From NCBI RefSeq assembly GCF_023638055.1, contig NZ_JAKRVY010000002.1, forward strand, positions 62,001-126,000: 64,000 nucleotides of DNA, written 5' to 3'. Every line of letters starts with the position of its first letter. Within the stretch, counting starts at the first letter, position 1. A program made the translations under genes and the position numbers. The notes under the pieces were generated by a model that searched no databases, was not told the origin of the DNA, and saw only the letters and a list, made by a program, of their open reading frames with translations. This DNA is from Natranaeroarchaeum aerophilus (GTDB taxonomy: Archaea; Halobacteriota; Halobacteria; Halobacteriales; Natronoarchaeaceae). Below, piece by piece: positions 1-8,630 of this stretch.

Positions 1-11
1 GCGCCCGATCG

Positions 12-650
12 CTACCGATCCAGTGTGTCGGGTAGTGGCGGCCAGTCGAGTTTCTCCCGGGCGGCGACGGCGGACCAGCCACCGAAGATCAAAGCCCCAA
101 CGGTTTCGGGGATTGCGAGGCCGGGGATCTGCCCAGTGAGCAGGGCCGCCCAGACGAGCCACGCCACCAGGTGAACGATGCCGAGCCAGATCGTCACGAG
201 GCCCCAGCGCGTCCGACCAGCGAGGACGCTTCCAGTCCCGTGAGTCCACATGAAGACGATCCCGAGCAGGTAATGTGCGATCGCGACTGCACCATGGGGA
301 TCGCGTGGGATGTAGTAAACGCCGACCAGCGCGAGCGCGATCAGCGCGCCCGCGAACTGGGCTGCACCGACCCGCTGTAGCGGATGGTCAGCGTCCACCC
401 AGAGCCGCCAGGCGAACGGCAGGCCGACGAGGCCTGTCAGGATCAGACCCCCGTTGAACAGAGCAAACTGTGGGGTATCGACGAGAAAGGACAGCGTAAC
501 GGATTCGCCAGCCGGGAGTTCCCCGAGGTTCGAGAGCGCGTCATCTGCCCAGACGAATCCCGGATCCACAAGTGTCGCCGCAAGGATCGTCACCGCCGCG
601 ATTGCCGGGGCGATCAGACCAGTCGCGGCTGCCGACGTTCGTCTATCCAT
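12..650 (-). CDS. DUF998-family integral membrane protein
   Basis: Predicted 212-residue polytopic membrane protein of the DUF998 type, with no known biochemical role. About six hydrophobic segments are visible, beginning near residues 7-25 and ending with a segment containing GALIFGGW. I chose the ATG at 650 (MDRRTS) because a TATA-like TTTTAATA on this strand is centred near 678, 28 bp upstream, which fits a leaderless haloarchaeal transcript. A longer frame reaching 821 would run into the end of the preceding ABC ATPase gene. It has its own promoter, so it is probably not part of the iron transporter operon. Function unknown. Confidence 0.75.
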   Translation of the reverse strand: MDRRTSAAATGLIAPAIAAVTILAATLVDPGFVWADDALSNLGELPAGESVTLSFLVDTPQFALFNGGLILTGLVGLPFAWRLWVDADHPLQRVGAAQFAGALIALALVGVYYIPRDPHGAVAIAHYLLGIVFMWTHGTGSVLAGRTRWGLVTIWLGIVHLVAWLVWAALLTGQIPGLAIPETVGALIFGGWSAVAAREKLDWPPLPDTLDR

Positions 651-712
651 CACACAGACAACTTGTTTATGGTGTATTAAAACTACGGCGCCTGCGGGTA
701 CTCGAACGCCAC

Positions 713-1870
713 CTATCGACTCGGACTCCCTTTCGGGAACCAGACGAGCTCGTGATCGGCCGTGAGGGTCACGGAAACGGGTGTATCCAGATCGAGGGAT
801 TCGCTGTGGTTGTGCATACACTCGACTGTCTCGCCGCTGTCGAGTTCGACCCGGTAGAGCACCGAGGGGCCGAGATACCGCCGGTAGGTCACTCGACCGT
901 CTGCCTCTGCTTCCGTCGTCGGATAGGCAAGCACGTCGTCGGGTCGGACGAGTACGTCGATCTCGGTCATATCGTACTGGCTCGCCAGCCCATGGACCTG
1001 GTCGCGATCGATCGACGCCACGGTGGTGTCGACCTCGTCACCCCGTACGTAGCCCGAGAGGAAACTCGCGTGGCCGAGGAAGCCGGCGACGAATCGGGAT
1101 TTCGGCCGCTGGAAGACGGATTCTGGACGGCCGACCTGTTCGAGACGCCCGTCGTGCATCACCGCGACCCGGTCACTGATCGACAGAGCCTCCTCCTGAT
1201 CGTGCGTGACCGAGACGGCGGTAACGCCGGTCTCTTTGAGGATCCGGCGAACCTCCTCGCGCATCTCGACACGGAGGTCAACGTCGAGGTTGGAGAACGG
1301 CTCGTCGAGCAGCAGGATTGTGGGTTCTGGTGCGAGCGAGCGGGCCAGTGCGACGCGCTGTTGCTGACCGCCTGAAAGCTCTTCGGGGCGGGAGTCGCCC
1401 TGCTCGCCGAGGCCGACGAGATCGAGCAACTCCGCGACGCGGCGCTGCTGTTCTGACTCGGGCCAGTCGTCGATGCCGAAGGCGATGTTCTCGGCAGCGG
1501 TCATGTGTGGAAAGAGTGCGAAGTCCTGAAAGACGACACCGATGTCGCGGGCATCCGGCGGAACGAAGGTATTCTCACCTGTCGCGATCGGCCGACCGTC
1601 AACGCGGATTGCGCCCGTATCTGGGCGTTCGAGTCCAGCGATCAGTCGGAGCGTCGTCGTCTTGCCACAGCCGGAGGGGCCAAGCAGAGTTAGCAGTTCC
1701 CCGTCTTCGACGGCCAGTGACAGCTCTTCGACGGCGACTTCCGTGCCGAACGTTTTCGAAATCTCGTCGATTGACAACAGTGGCTCGTCTGCCACCTGTT
1801 GCGGTGCGGTCTCCCGCTGCTGTTCGTGAGCGGCCTGCTCCGTCGTGGTAGTCGTTGATTCAGCTGACAT
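713..1870 (-). CDS. ABC transporter ATP-binding protein, iron(III)/FbpC type
   Basis: 385-residue cytoplasmic ATPase that powers the importer encoded with it. Visible motifs are Walker A GPSGCGKTT, the signature LSGGQQQRVALARSL, Walker B ILLLDEPFSNLD and the switch HD of SVTHDQEEAL. The last ~100 residues look like a TOBE-type regulatory domain, as in FbpC, PotA and ThiQ relatives. The N-terminus carries a ~30-residue polar extension. The start overlaps the permease gene by 11 bases, indicating translational coupling. Iron is inferred from subunit architecture and DtxR-like boxes in the operon; thiamine or another substrate cannot be excluded. Confidence 0.9.
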   Translation of the reverse strand: MSAESTTTTTEQAAHEQQRETAPQQVADEPLLSIDEISKTFGTEVAVEELSLAVEDGELLTLLGPSGCGKTTTLRLIAGLERPDTGAIRVDGRPIATGENTFVPPDARDIGVVFQDFALFPHMTAAENIAFGIDDWPESEQQRRVAELLDLVGLGEQGDSRPEELSGGQQQRVALARSLAPEPTILLLDEPFSNLDVDLRVEMREEVRRILKETGVTAVSVTHDQEEALSISDRVAVMHDGRLEQVGRPESVFQRPKSRFVAGFLGHASFLSGYVRGDEVDTTVASIDRDQVHGLASQYDMTEIDVLVRPDDVLAYPTTEAEADGRVTYRRYLGPSVLYRVELDSGETVECMHNHSESLDLDTPVSVTLTADHELVWFPKGSPSR

Positions 1871-3449
1871 TGTACTTTTCCTGTCGCAACAGTACGATCA
1901 TCGAGAGTCCGGAGATCACGATGAGAATGAGGGCAGGCAGCGCCGCATACCGGTAGTAGACGCTCTCGTGGGCGGCCCAGATGATCGTCACGAGCGTATC
2001 GTACCCGATCGGCTGGAGCATCAGTGTCGCCGGAAGCTCCTTCATCGTCGTCAGGAAGACGAGGACGCCCCCCGCGATCACGCCCGGTGCGATGAGCGGG
2101 AGCGTAATCCGGCGGAACGTTTCGACACGACCGGCATTCAGCGTCCGGGCGGCTTCGTCGAGGCGCTCGTCGACCTGTAGTACCGACGTTCTGGTACTCC
2201 CGACGGCCTGCGGGAGGAAGCGAACCACGTACGCGAACACGAGCAACGGCACCGTCCGGTAGACCCACGGCAGGTAGTTCGAGCCGAAGAAGACGAGCGC
2301 GAGCCCGATGACGATGCCGGGCACCGCGAAGCCGACGTAGGTCATCCGCTCGAATAGTCGGGCGGATAGCGAGTCCGACCGGGCCGCCATGTAGCCGACT
2401 GGAATCGCCAGCGCACTGGCAACGAGGGCCGCCAGCGCCGCGAGCGTGACCGAGTTGACGACGTACTCGAGCTCGAACTCCAGCGAGGCGACCTCGCCAC
2501 CGGTCCCCTGGAAGAACCACAGCCCGAAGATCGCAACTGGTACGACGAGCGTGACGAATCCGATACCCGCGAACGCACCCATCGCGGGCCACTTCCACGC
2601 GCCAAGTCGGAGTCGCGCGCCGTCCGCGCCCCCGGCGCTGGCGTCGTCGTCGTGGCCCACACCCGCCTCGATAGCGATTACGATCGCCGTCACGGCGATC
2701 AACTGGAGGGAGAGCAAGGCGGCATACTCGACGTTGAACGCGCCGTACTCCCAGTAGATCGCGCTCGTGAACACTCGAACCTGCATGAATGCGGGCGTCC
2801 CGAAGTCAGAGATCGCGTACAGGGCAACGAGCAGGGCCCCGGCAGCGATTGCGGGACGGATCTGTGGGAGCGTGACGCGACGGAACGCCTCGAACCGGCC
2901 GGAGTTGAGCGTCCGGGCGGCGTCGACGAGCGACGAGTCCATCGACAGCAGGGCCGCTCGCGTCGTCAGAAAGACGTACGGATAGGTGTACAGCGTGATA
3001 ATGAGGGCCGCGCCGTAGAACCCGTAGACCTCAGGAAGACCGACACCCAGCAGCGAGCTCAGCTCTCCTCGCGGCCCGAATGCGGAGACGAACGCGAACG
3101 CGCCGATGTAGCTCGGGACGACTAGCGGCAAGGCGGCGACGATGGTCCAGAACCGGCGGTACGGAAGGTCAGTTCGAACGGTCAGAAAGGCCAGTGGAAC
3201 ACCGATCAGTATTGAGGCGATGGTCACGGTAGCCATCAGCCCGACGCTGTTGGTGAGGATCTCGACGGTATCTGCGGAGGTCATCAGGCTAGCTGCCCGT
3301 GCGGCTTCAACATCCGAAGCGCGCAACACGAGCCATAGTAGTGGCGAGACGACCAGTGCCGCAATAGCACCGCTCAGTAGAAGGAGACCGACAGATGCGG
3401 CATCGGCGTCGTCCGATGTCACCAGTTTACTGAAACGATTTGTTCCCAC
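1860..3449 (-). CDS. ABC transporter permease, fused two-domain FbpB type
   Basis: 529-residue membrane permease with two tandem binding-protein-dependent transport domains in one chain, as in FbpB/SfuB iron transporters. Each half ends in a cytoplasmic EAA-like loop, seen as [18 protein letters not shown] and ARTLNAGRVETFRRITLP; these loops contact the ATPase. The predicted start is GTG at 3449. It lies 96 bp downstream of the binding-protein gene, and this gap contains its own DtxR-like box (3487-3500), so it may also be expressed from an internal iron-responsive promoter. Overlaps the ATPase gene. Confidence 0.9.
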   Translation of the reverse strand: MGTNRFSKLVTSDDADAASVGLLLLSGAIAALVVSPLLWLVLRASDVEAARAASLMTSADTVEILTNSVGLMATVTIASILIGVPLAFLTVRTDLPYRRFWTIVAALPLVVPSYIGAFAFVSAFGPRGELSSLLGVGLPEVYGFYGAALIITLYTYPYVFLTTRAALLSMDSSLVDAARTLNSGRFEAFRRVTLPQIRPAIAAGALLVALYAISDFGTPAFMQVRVFTSAIYWEYGAFNVEYAALLSLQLIAVTAIVIAIEAGVGHDDDASAGGADGARLRLGAWKWPAMGAFAGIGFVTLVVPVAIFGLWFFQGTGGEVASLEFELEYVVNSVTLAALAALVASALAIPVGYMAARSDSLSARLFERMTYVGFAVPGIVIGLALVFFGSNYLPWVYRTVPLLVFAYVVRFLPQAVGSTRTSVLQVDERLDEAARTLNAGRVETFRRITLPLIAPGVIAGGVLVFLTTMKELPATLMLQPIGYDTLVTIIWAAHESVYYRYAALPALILIVISGLSMIVLLRQEKYNVS

Positions 3450-3486
3450 GGGACAACTCTATCAGCCCAATTCGCCCGCGAAGGTT

Positions 3487-3500
3487 TTAGGCTTTCCTAA
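3487..3500. promoter_or_regulatory. DtxR/SirR-like operator before the permease gene
   Basis: TTAGGCTTTCCTAA is an inverted repeat with perfect TTAGG/CCTAA arms and a 4-bp spacer. It has the same arms and spacing as the box at 4700-4713. It sits in the 96-bp gap between the binding-protein and permease genes. DtxR-family repressors recognise TTAGG...CCTAA-type palindromes; binding here is inferred. Confidence 0.65.
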
Positions 3501-3545
3501 ATCGGAGTCCGTCAGTGGACCGACCGACGGGCTGGCCAACCAACC

Positions 3546-4691
3546 TCAGACAGTCATTCCTTCTTCGCGGAGCAGGTCACTCGCCGGTTCCAGATCTCCG
3601 AGCGCGTTCAGGTCGAACGACGGCGGGTTGATCTCGTCGACGGTCGGGAGGTCCCCGACGTAGTCGACGCCGTCGACAACGGGGTACTCGCCGTTGACGT
3701 CGACGAAGAACTCCTGGCCTTCCGCGGCGAGGATATGTCGGGTGAACTCCGCGGCGAGGTTCGGCCTGTCCGAGGCTTCGAGGATGGCGACGCCGGAGAC
3801 GTTGAACAGACAGCCAGGATCGTCGCTGGTGAACGCAACGTCGAGCGTAGCGTCGGGATCCTCGTTCAGAATTCGGCCCGCGTAGTACTGGTTCCCGAGG
3901 CCAATATCCTGATCACCGTATGCGACCTCCTCGGCCTGCTGTGAGCCGCTGGAGTACAGTGTGGCGTTTTGTTGGTTCACCATGTCACTAATCCATCCCC
4001 GGGTTTCGTCCTTGCCTTCCATCTCGATCATTGCCGTGATGAACGATCGGAACGTTCCGGAGTTCGGCCGGGTCGAAATGATGTCCCGGAACTGCTCGTC
4101 CTCGGCATACGCGAAGATGTCGTCAGGCAGATCCTCGCCGTCGAACTCGTCGGTATCGTACATGATTGCCCGGACGCGGCCGGACGCGCCGGTCCACCGG
4201 CCGTCGGGGTCGCTCTTGTCGTCGTCGACTGCCCCGATGATGTCTTCGGGCAGTTCCCGCGCGAGGCCGTCCGATTTGAGTGCTGCAAGTGCCCCCGAAG
4301 ACTGCGTGTAGAAGATGTCGGCAGGGCTGTTCTCGCCTTCCTCTCGAAGGCTGTTGAGCTGGTCTTCGTTACCGTCGTGGTCGATGCTCAGCGTAAAGTC
4401 GGGATACTCGTCTTCGATCATCTCGAACAGCGGATCGATCTGATCCCGGGAGCGCCCGGAGTAAATCGTCAACTCGCCTTCCAGATCTCCGAGATCGTCC
4501 CACGATACCGCGGTTGATTCGAGTGCCGCAGCCTGTGGGCCGTAGTCGTCGAAGGGATCGCCGGGGTCGTCGCCGAGACAGCCAGCCAGCCCGACCGATC
4601 CGGCAACAGCAAGGCCTGATGCCGCAAGTACGCGCCGGCGGGAGTGGTCGATTACAGTGCGCCCGGCCCGACCGGAACCATCGTGTGCCAT
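3546..4691 (-). CDS. Iron(III)-type ABC transporter substrate-binding lipoprotein
   Basis: 381-residue extracellular solute-binding protein (bacterial extracellular binding protein family 1, like FbpA/IdiA). The N-terminus has a Tat motif (HSRRRVLAA) followed by a hydrophobic stretch and the lipobox LAGC, so the mature protein is probably a lipid-anchored receptor outside the membrane. The binding fold starts at ELTIYSGRSRDQIDPL, typical of iron-binding FbpA-like proteins. First gene of the importer operon. The promoter has a TATA box at 4717-4723, 29 bp before the ATG, flanked by two DtxR-like boxes, so iron-dependent repression is likely. Confidence 0.9.
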   Translation of the reverse strand: MAHDGSGRAGRTVIDHSRRRVLAASGLAVAGSVGLAGCLGDDPGDPFDDYGPQAAALESTAVSWDDLGDLEGELTIYSGRSRDQIDPLFEMIEDEYPDFTLSIDHDGNEDQLNSLREEGENSPADIFYTQSSGALAALKSDGLARELPEDIIGAVDDDKSDPDGRWTGASGRVRAIMYDTDEFDGEDLPDDIFAYAEDEQFRDIISTRPNSGTFRSFITAMIEMEGKDETRGWISDMVNQQNATLYSSGSQQAEEVAYGDQDIGLGNQYYAGRILNEDPDATLDVAFTSDDPGCLFNVSGVAILEASDRPNLAAEFTRHILAAEGQEFFVDVNGEYPVVDGVDYVGDLPTVDEINPPSFDLNALGDLEPASDLLREEGMTV

Positions 4692-4699
4692 ATCCTGAT

Positions 4700-4713
4700 T
4701 TAGGTCTGCCTAA
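4700..4713. promoter_or_regulatory. DtxR/SirR-like operator overlapping the iron ABC transcription start
   Basis: TTAGGTCTGCCTAA has perfect TTAGG/CCTAA arms with a 4-bp spacer. It lies between the TATA box (4717-4723) and the ATG at 4691, where transcription should begin, so a bound repressor would block RNA polymerase. Matches the DtxR-family recognition pattern. Confidence 0.75.
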
Positions 4714-4716
4714 ACA

Positions 4717-4723
4717 ATATATA
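4717..4723 (-). promoter_or_regulatory. TATA box of the iron ABC operon
   Basis: The strand reads TATATAT, centred 29 bp upstream of the ATG at 4691, the usual archaeal TATA position for a leaderless mRNA. It is sandwiched between two DtxR-like boxes. Confidence 0.75.
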
Positions 4724-4732
4724 GTTGGCGAT

Positions 4733-4746
4733 TTAGGCTGGCCAAA
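4733..4746. promoter_or_regulatory. Second, degenerate DtxR-like box upstream of TATA
   Basis: TTAGGCTGGCCAAA keeps the TTAGG-N4-CC core with one mismatch in the right arm. It starts exactly 33 bp from the start of the first box (about three helical turns), on the far side of the TATA element. Confidence 0.5.
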
Positions 4747-4916
4747 AACACAATAACCGTCGAATGGAGGGTGTAAGATCCTGAAGGATACTCTAATCTA
4801 TAGCGGTAAGAGCGGGAACAACGTAGACGATAGTGCAGTTCGGCCCGCGCGAACACCGGCTATCGTCCAGCGCGCGGATCGACTCGCTCTCAGCCGGACA
4901 ACCGGTTGGCGCGTGG

Positions 4917-5573
4917 CTACTCCGCGGGCAGGTCGTCGATCAGTACGACTGCTTCGCCGTCGATGATCGTCTCCCCCTCCTCGTCGCTGACGATCGTGCT
5001 GAGGCGGTACTGATCGTTACCGAGCGCCTCGATGACCTCGACGGTGGCTGTGACACGGTCGTCGATCCGGACGGGGCCACGGAACTCCAGATCCTGTGAG
5101 AGGTAGATCGTCAGCCCGGGCAGGCGTGCGAGGGCGGCACTGATGAGGCCCGAAACGAGCGTCCCGTGGGCGATCCGACCGCCAAAGCGCGAGTCTTCGG
5201 CGAACGCCTCGTCGATGTGGAGTCGGTTCGTATCACCGCTGGCGAGTGCGAACCGTTCGATGTCCTCGTCGTCGATCGACTTGCTGAAACTGACGCTGTC
5301 GCCCACGGTGATCGCGTCGGCCCGCTCGACCGAGCGCTCGAACTGCCAGTCCTTGCCCTCGAACGCGAGCGAAGGAATCGAACCGGACCGTACTGTAGCG
5401 CCGTCCGTGCCCGGCCTGGCCTCGTTGTCATCGTGTGCGTCTCCGTTATCTCCCGCGACCCCGATGGCGGCCCGGTTCATCGCTGTTGCACTCTTTACTG
5501 CGCTCTCCCCCAGTTGCATCCACGCGCTCGTGAGATCCGCGAAGGGGATCGTAGCTCCCGTATCCTCGGACAT
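4917..5573 (-). CDS. MaoC-family (R)-specific enoyl-CoA hydratase (PhaJ-like)
   Basis: 218-residue hot-dog-fold protein. Residues ~85-218 form a MaoC dehydratase domain with the hydratase-2 signature SGDTNRLH (D114 and H119) and a downstream GGRIAHGTLVSG segment. Such enzymes hydrate enoyl-CoA to (R)-3-hydroxyacyl-CoA, feeding polyester synthesis from beta-oxidation. Divergent from the phaR-P-E-C operon, which supports that role. The start MSEDTG at 5573 is preceded by a TATA-like CTTATAG about 28 bp upstream. Residues 1-80 are a polar, acidic extension rather than part of the core fold. Confidence 0.85.
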   Translation of the reverse strand: MSEDTGATIPFADLTSAWMQLGESAVKSATAMNRAAIGVAGDNGDAHDDNEARPGTDGATVRSGSIPSLAFEGKDWQFERSVERADAITVGDSVSFSKSIDDEDIERFALASGDTNRLHIDEAFAEDSRFGGRIAHGTLVSGLISAALARLPGLTIYLSQDLEFRGPVRIDDRVTATVEVIEALGNDQYRLSTIVSDEEGETIIDGEAVVLIDDLPAE

Positions 5574-5677
5574 ACGTACCACTAGGTGAGGGCCTATAAG
5601 TGTCCTCTGGCCACGGTATCCGTCCGCACGGTGAGATATCCACGTGTCCGACAGATCCGGGGGATAGCCCGACGGCC

Positions 5678-5717
5678 ACCATCTGAAACCATCTGACACC
5701 ATACAATACCATTTGAC
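5678..5717. repeat. Four 10-bp direct repeats upstream of the pha operon promoter
   Basis: Tandem units ACCATCTGAA, ACCATCTGAC, ACCATACAAT and ACCATTTGAC start at 5678, 5688, 5698 and 5708, exactly one helical turn apart. They end about 10 bp before the TATA-like GAGTTAAGTC (5723-5732) of phaR. The position and phasing suggest a binding site for an oligomeric regulator, with the AbrB-like PhaR encoded next door as first candidate. Confidence 0.6.
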
Positions 5718-5755
5718 GGCAAGAGTTAAGTCTCCAGGGTGTGTATCGAAACGTG

Positions 5756-6067
5756 ATGACAGACGAGACGACCGGGATGGGGTGGCCGCCAGCGATGTTT
5801 GCAGAGCAGTTGCAGGAAGCGAGCGAGCAGGCCGTCGAAAGCCAGCAGGCGCTCGCGAGACAGTTCCTCTCCGCTGCGAGCGCGGGATCGAGTAGTATGT
5901 CCGGTTTCCCGGCGATGACGATGGGAACCGCGACGTTCAAGACCCGCGTGCAAAGTGGCGGGCGGATCAGCATCCCGGACGCCGAACGCGAAGCCCTCGA
6001 CATCGATGAGGGCGACATCGTCCAGACGATCGTCATCCCGATCAACACGAGTGATTCCAATGAGTAA
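5756..6067 (+). CDS. phaR: AbrB-like PHA regulator PhaR
   Basis: 103-residue protein. Residues ~60-100 form an AbrB/SpoVT-type swapped-hairpin DNA-binding domain (TRVQSGGRISIPDAEREAL, then DIDEGDIVQ). The N-terminal half is helical and Met/Ala/Gln-rich and could contact the granule. In Haloferax mediterranei an AbrB-like protein encoded in this place, PhaR, controls phaRP expression and granule formation. The ATG at 5756 is preferred because the TATA-like element at 5723-5732 lies 28 bp upstream. The gene overlaps phaP by 8 bases. Confidence 0.8.
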   Translation: MTDETTGMGWPPAMFAEQLQEASEQAVESQQALARQFLSAASAGSSSMSGFPAMTMGTATFKTRVQSGGRISIPDAEREALDIDEGDIVQTIVIPINTSDSNE

Positions 6068-6548
6068 CCCAGTCCAGACAGCCTTCGACTTCCAGCGTAC
6101 CGTCCTCGAATCGAGCCAGCGCATGACGAAAAGCACCGTCGACGCCCAGCAGACCGCGATGACGGCGTTTGTCGACAGTATGGCGACCGTCGAGGAGATG
6201 GGTGAGCAAAACGCCAGCATGACTCAGGACGCCATCCACAGCTACTTTGACGCCGTCGAGGAGATGACGCCCGAGGACAACGAGATGGATTTCACCGAGG
6301 TTCGTGAACTCGTCGACGAGCAGTTCGACGCCTACGGCGAGGTCAGCGAGGAGACCTGGAGTGCCATCCACGAGGCACTCGACGAGGCCAACGCGGCCTT
6401 CGAGGAGGCGAGCGACGAGTACATAGAGGCCGTCGACGAGGGCTTTGACGCCTACCTCGACGTTCACGAGGAAGTCGAATCGAGCGCCGTCGAGATGGCA
6501 GAAGAGATGGAGTCGACCGCCGAAGATATCGACGTCTCCGCCCCGTAG
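6060..6548 (+). CDS. phaP: PHA granule phasin PhaP
   Basis: 162-residue very acidic, alpha-helical protein with phasin-like repeated Gln/Met/Glu-rich helices (for example QTAFDFQRTVLESSQRM near the N-terminus). Phasins coat polyhydroxyalkanoate granules and control their number and size. The start ATG at 6060 overlaps the end of phaR, so the two are translationally coupled. Identification rests on position between phaR and phaE plus composition; sequence conservation in haloarchaeal phasins is modest. Confidence 0.75.
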   Translation: MSNPVQTAFDFQRTVLESSQRMTKSTVDAQQTAMTAFVDSMATVEEMGEQNASMTQDAIHSYFDAVEEMTPEDNEMDFTEVRELVDEQFDAYGEVSEETWSAIHEALDEANAAFEEASDEYIEAVDEGFDAYLDVHEEVESSAVEMAEEMESTAEDIDVSAP

Positions 6549-6591
6549 CCCGCCGAACCCTTTTGTTTCGTGGCTGTGAAACCTGTTTACT

Positions 6592-7149
6592 ATGACCGAC
6601 ACATACGACACCGACGCAGTACAGAATAGCTGGACCGAGTTTATGGAACAGATGAACGAGCAGTTCGTCGACGCGTTCGAGGAGAACATCGAGGCGCAGG
6701 CGGAGTTCGTCGAGGCCTGGAGCGACACCGTCGACTCCGCCAGCTCCGACGAGCAACTCAGCGAGGGCGTCGAGGGCTACGCCAGAGCCTATCAGGTCTG
6801 GATGGAGGCGGCCGAGGAGATGGTCGAACGCACGGGCGACGCCGCGGCGGGCGAGGACGTCTCTGTCGACGAGTTCCGGGATATCTGGCTCAACAACGCC
6901 AATCAGGCGTTCAAAGAGGTCATGTCGACGTCGGCGTTCGCGGCGATGACCGGCGAGACCGTCGGTGATGCCCTCGAAGTCCAGCAGATGGCCGACGAGA
7001 GCGCCGAGGCGACGCTCCGCCAGCTCAGGATGCCGACCCAGAGCGACGTCGAGGAAATCGGTGAGCGACTCGTCGAACTCGAACGCCGCCAGCACGCCGT
7101 CGAGCAGAAGATCGATCGGGTGCTCGAACACGTTCAGGACGGGGAGTAA
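6592..7149 (+). CDS. phaE: Class III PHA synthase subunit PhaE
   Basis: 185-residue partner subunit of the class III polyester synthase. It is acidic and helical, with a C-terminal coiled-coil segment ([20 protein letters not shown]) matching the conserved PhaE tail. PhaE has no catalytic residues of its own but is required for PhaC activity. It lies 43 bp after phaP and 7 bp before phaC, so it is co-transcribed with the synthase. The haloarchaeal PhaE is much shorter than the ~350-residue bacterial one. Confidence 0.85.
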   Translation: MTDTYDTDAVQNSWTEFMEQMNEQFVDAFEENIEAQAEFVEAWSDTVDSASSDEQLSEGVEGYARAYQVWMEAAEEMVERTGDAAAGEDVSVDEFRDIWLNNANQAFKEVMSTSAFAAMTGETVGDALEVQQMADESAEATLRQLRMPTQSDVEEIGERLVELERRQHAVEQKIDRVLEHVQDGE

Positions 7150-7156
7150 CCGACCG

Positions 7157-8545
7157 ATGAGAAATCCCTACACCGCCACGCTGGATCTTCAGCGTCAGGC
7201 CTGGGAGAACGCCGCCGAGCTCGTCGAGTCAGCGGGCACGATGCCGGAGGCCAACGAAACCATCGCCGAAGTCGACGTCGGCGCGACACCAAAGGAGACC
7301 GTCTACGAGGAGAACAAGCTCGAACTGTATCACTACGAGTCCCAGACCGACGAACAGCACGACGTGCCGATTCTGATCGTCTACGCGCTGATCAACCGCC
7401 CGTACATCCTTGATCTACAGTCCGATCGGTCGGTCGTCCGAACCCTGCTCGAAAACGGATTCGACGTCTATCTGATCGACTGGAACGAACCCTCCCAGCT
7501 CGACCGATCGCTAACGCTCGAGGACTACGTCACCCGGTACATTGACAACTGCGTCGACGTGGTCCGCGAGCGATCCGGTCAGGACAGTATCAACCTGCTT
7601 GGCTACTGCATGGGCGGCACGATGTCGACGATGTACGCCTCGCTCTATCCCGAAAAAGTCCGCAACCTCGGCCTGATGGCCGCCGGGCTCTGTTTCGACG
7701 AGACCGGCGGTGTGCTCGAACTCTGGGGCGATGACGAATACTTCGATCCCGAAGATGTCACCGAAACCTTCGGCAATGTCCCCGCCGACTTTCTTGATAT
7801 CGGCTTCGCGCTAATGGATCCCGTCGAGAACTACGTCACCAAGTACGTCCGCTTCTACGACAACGTCGAGGACGAGGAGTTCGTCGAGAACTTTGCACGC
7901 ATGGAAGAGTGGCTCGGTGACGGTATCGATGTCGCCGGTGCGACCTTCGAGGAGTTCATCGAGGATATCTACCAGGAGAACAGGCTCTATCGTAACGAAC
8001 TCGAACTCGGTGGGGAGCACGTCGATCTCGAAAACATCGATATGCCGGTGCTGAATATCGTCGCCCATTACGACCATCTCATCCCGCCGGCGGCGTCGAA
8101 ACCGTTCAACGATGTCGTCTCGAGCGACGATACGACCGTCATGGAGTTCAAGACCGGACATATCGGCATGTCGGTTTCCTCGCGCTCGCACGCTGAACTC
8201 TGGCCGGACGTCTGTGAGTGGTTCGAGGAACGGTCACAGGACCGGGTTGAGACGGAGTCTCACTCGACCGAACCGAAAGAACACGACGCGGCACTCGCGG
8301 AGGATGTCGCGGGGGACGACACAGGCGCTTCGGAGCTCGATGTGGAACCCGTCTCGGACGAAGCCACGCCGGTCCAGACGATCGACGGTATTGGCCCGGC
8401 CTACGAGGAGCGGCTGAGCAACGCTGGCTATGGAACGGTTGCCGAACTTGCCGCGGCGGACGCCGACACCGTTGCCGAGGAGTGTGAGCTCCCGCCGTCC
8501 CGCGTCGAGGGCTGGATCGAGCAGGCTCGCTCGCTCGACGACTGA
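7157..8545 (+). CDS. phaC: Class III PHA synthase catalytic subunit PhaC with C-terminal HhH domain
   Basis: 462-residue alpha/beta-hydrolase that polymerises (R)-3-hydroxyacyl-CoA into polyester. The lipase-like box GYCMGG carries the nucleophile C151; D306 (HYDHLIPP) and H335 (TGHIGMS) complete the triad. After a ~40-residue acidic linker, residues ~405-460 form a helix-hairpin-helix-type domain ([18 protein letters not shown], then GWIEQARSL), absent from bacterial PhaC. The ATG at 7157 was chosen because it follows phaE closely and matches the family start; the frame is open further upstream only as an overlap of phaE. Confidence 0.9.
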   Translation: MRNPYTATLDLQRQAWENAAELVESAGTMPEANETIAEVDVGATPKETVYEENKLELYHYESQTDEQHDVPILIVYALINRPYILDLQSDRSVVRTLLENGFDVYLIDWNEPSQLDRSLTLEDYVTRYIDNCVDVVRERSGQDSINLLGYCMGGTMSTMYASLYPEKVRNLGLMAAGLCFDETGGVLELWGDDEYFDPEDVTETFGNVPADFLDIGFALMDPVENYVTKYVRFYDNVEDEEFVENFARMEEWLGDGIDVAGATFEEFIEDIYQENRLYRNELELGGEHVDLENIDMPVLNIVAHYDHLIPPAASKPFNDVVSSDDTTVMEFKTGHIGMSVSSRSHAELWPDVCEWFEERSQDRVETESHSTEPKEHDAALAEDVAGDDTGASELDVEPVSDEATPVQTIDGIGPAYEERLSNAGYGTVAELAAADADTVAEECELPPSRVEGWIEQARSLDD

Positions 8546-8630
8546 GCGCACTGCTCTCTTTTTCGGCTCACTTTTATTACAGTGCTCGGTGATGACAGTA
8601 TTATCACGGGAAACGCCCGTAGTATACACT

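Noticed and set aside
6965-7156. Upstream extension of phaC inside phaE
   Set aside because: Ser/Arg-rich and overlapping phaE entirely; MRNPYTA at 7157 is the family start and has the right spacing after phaE.
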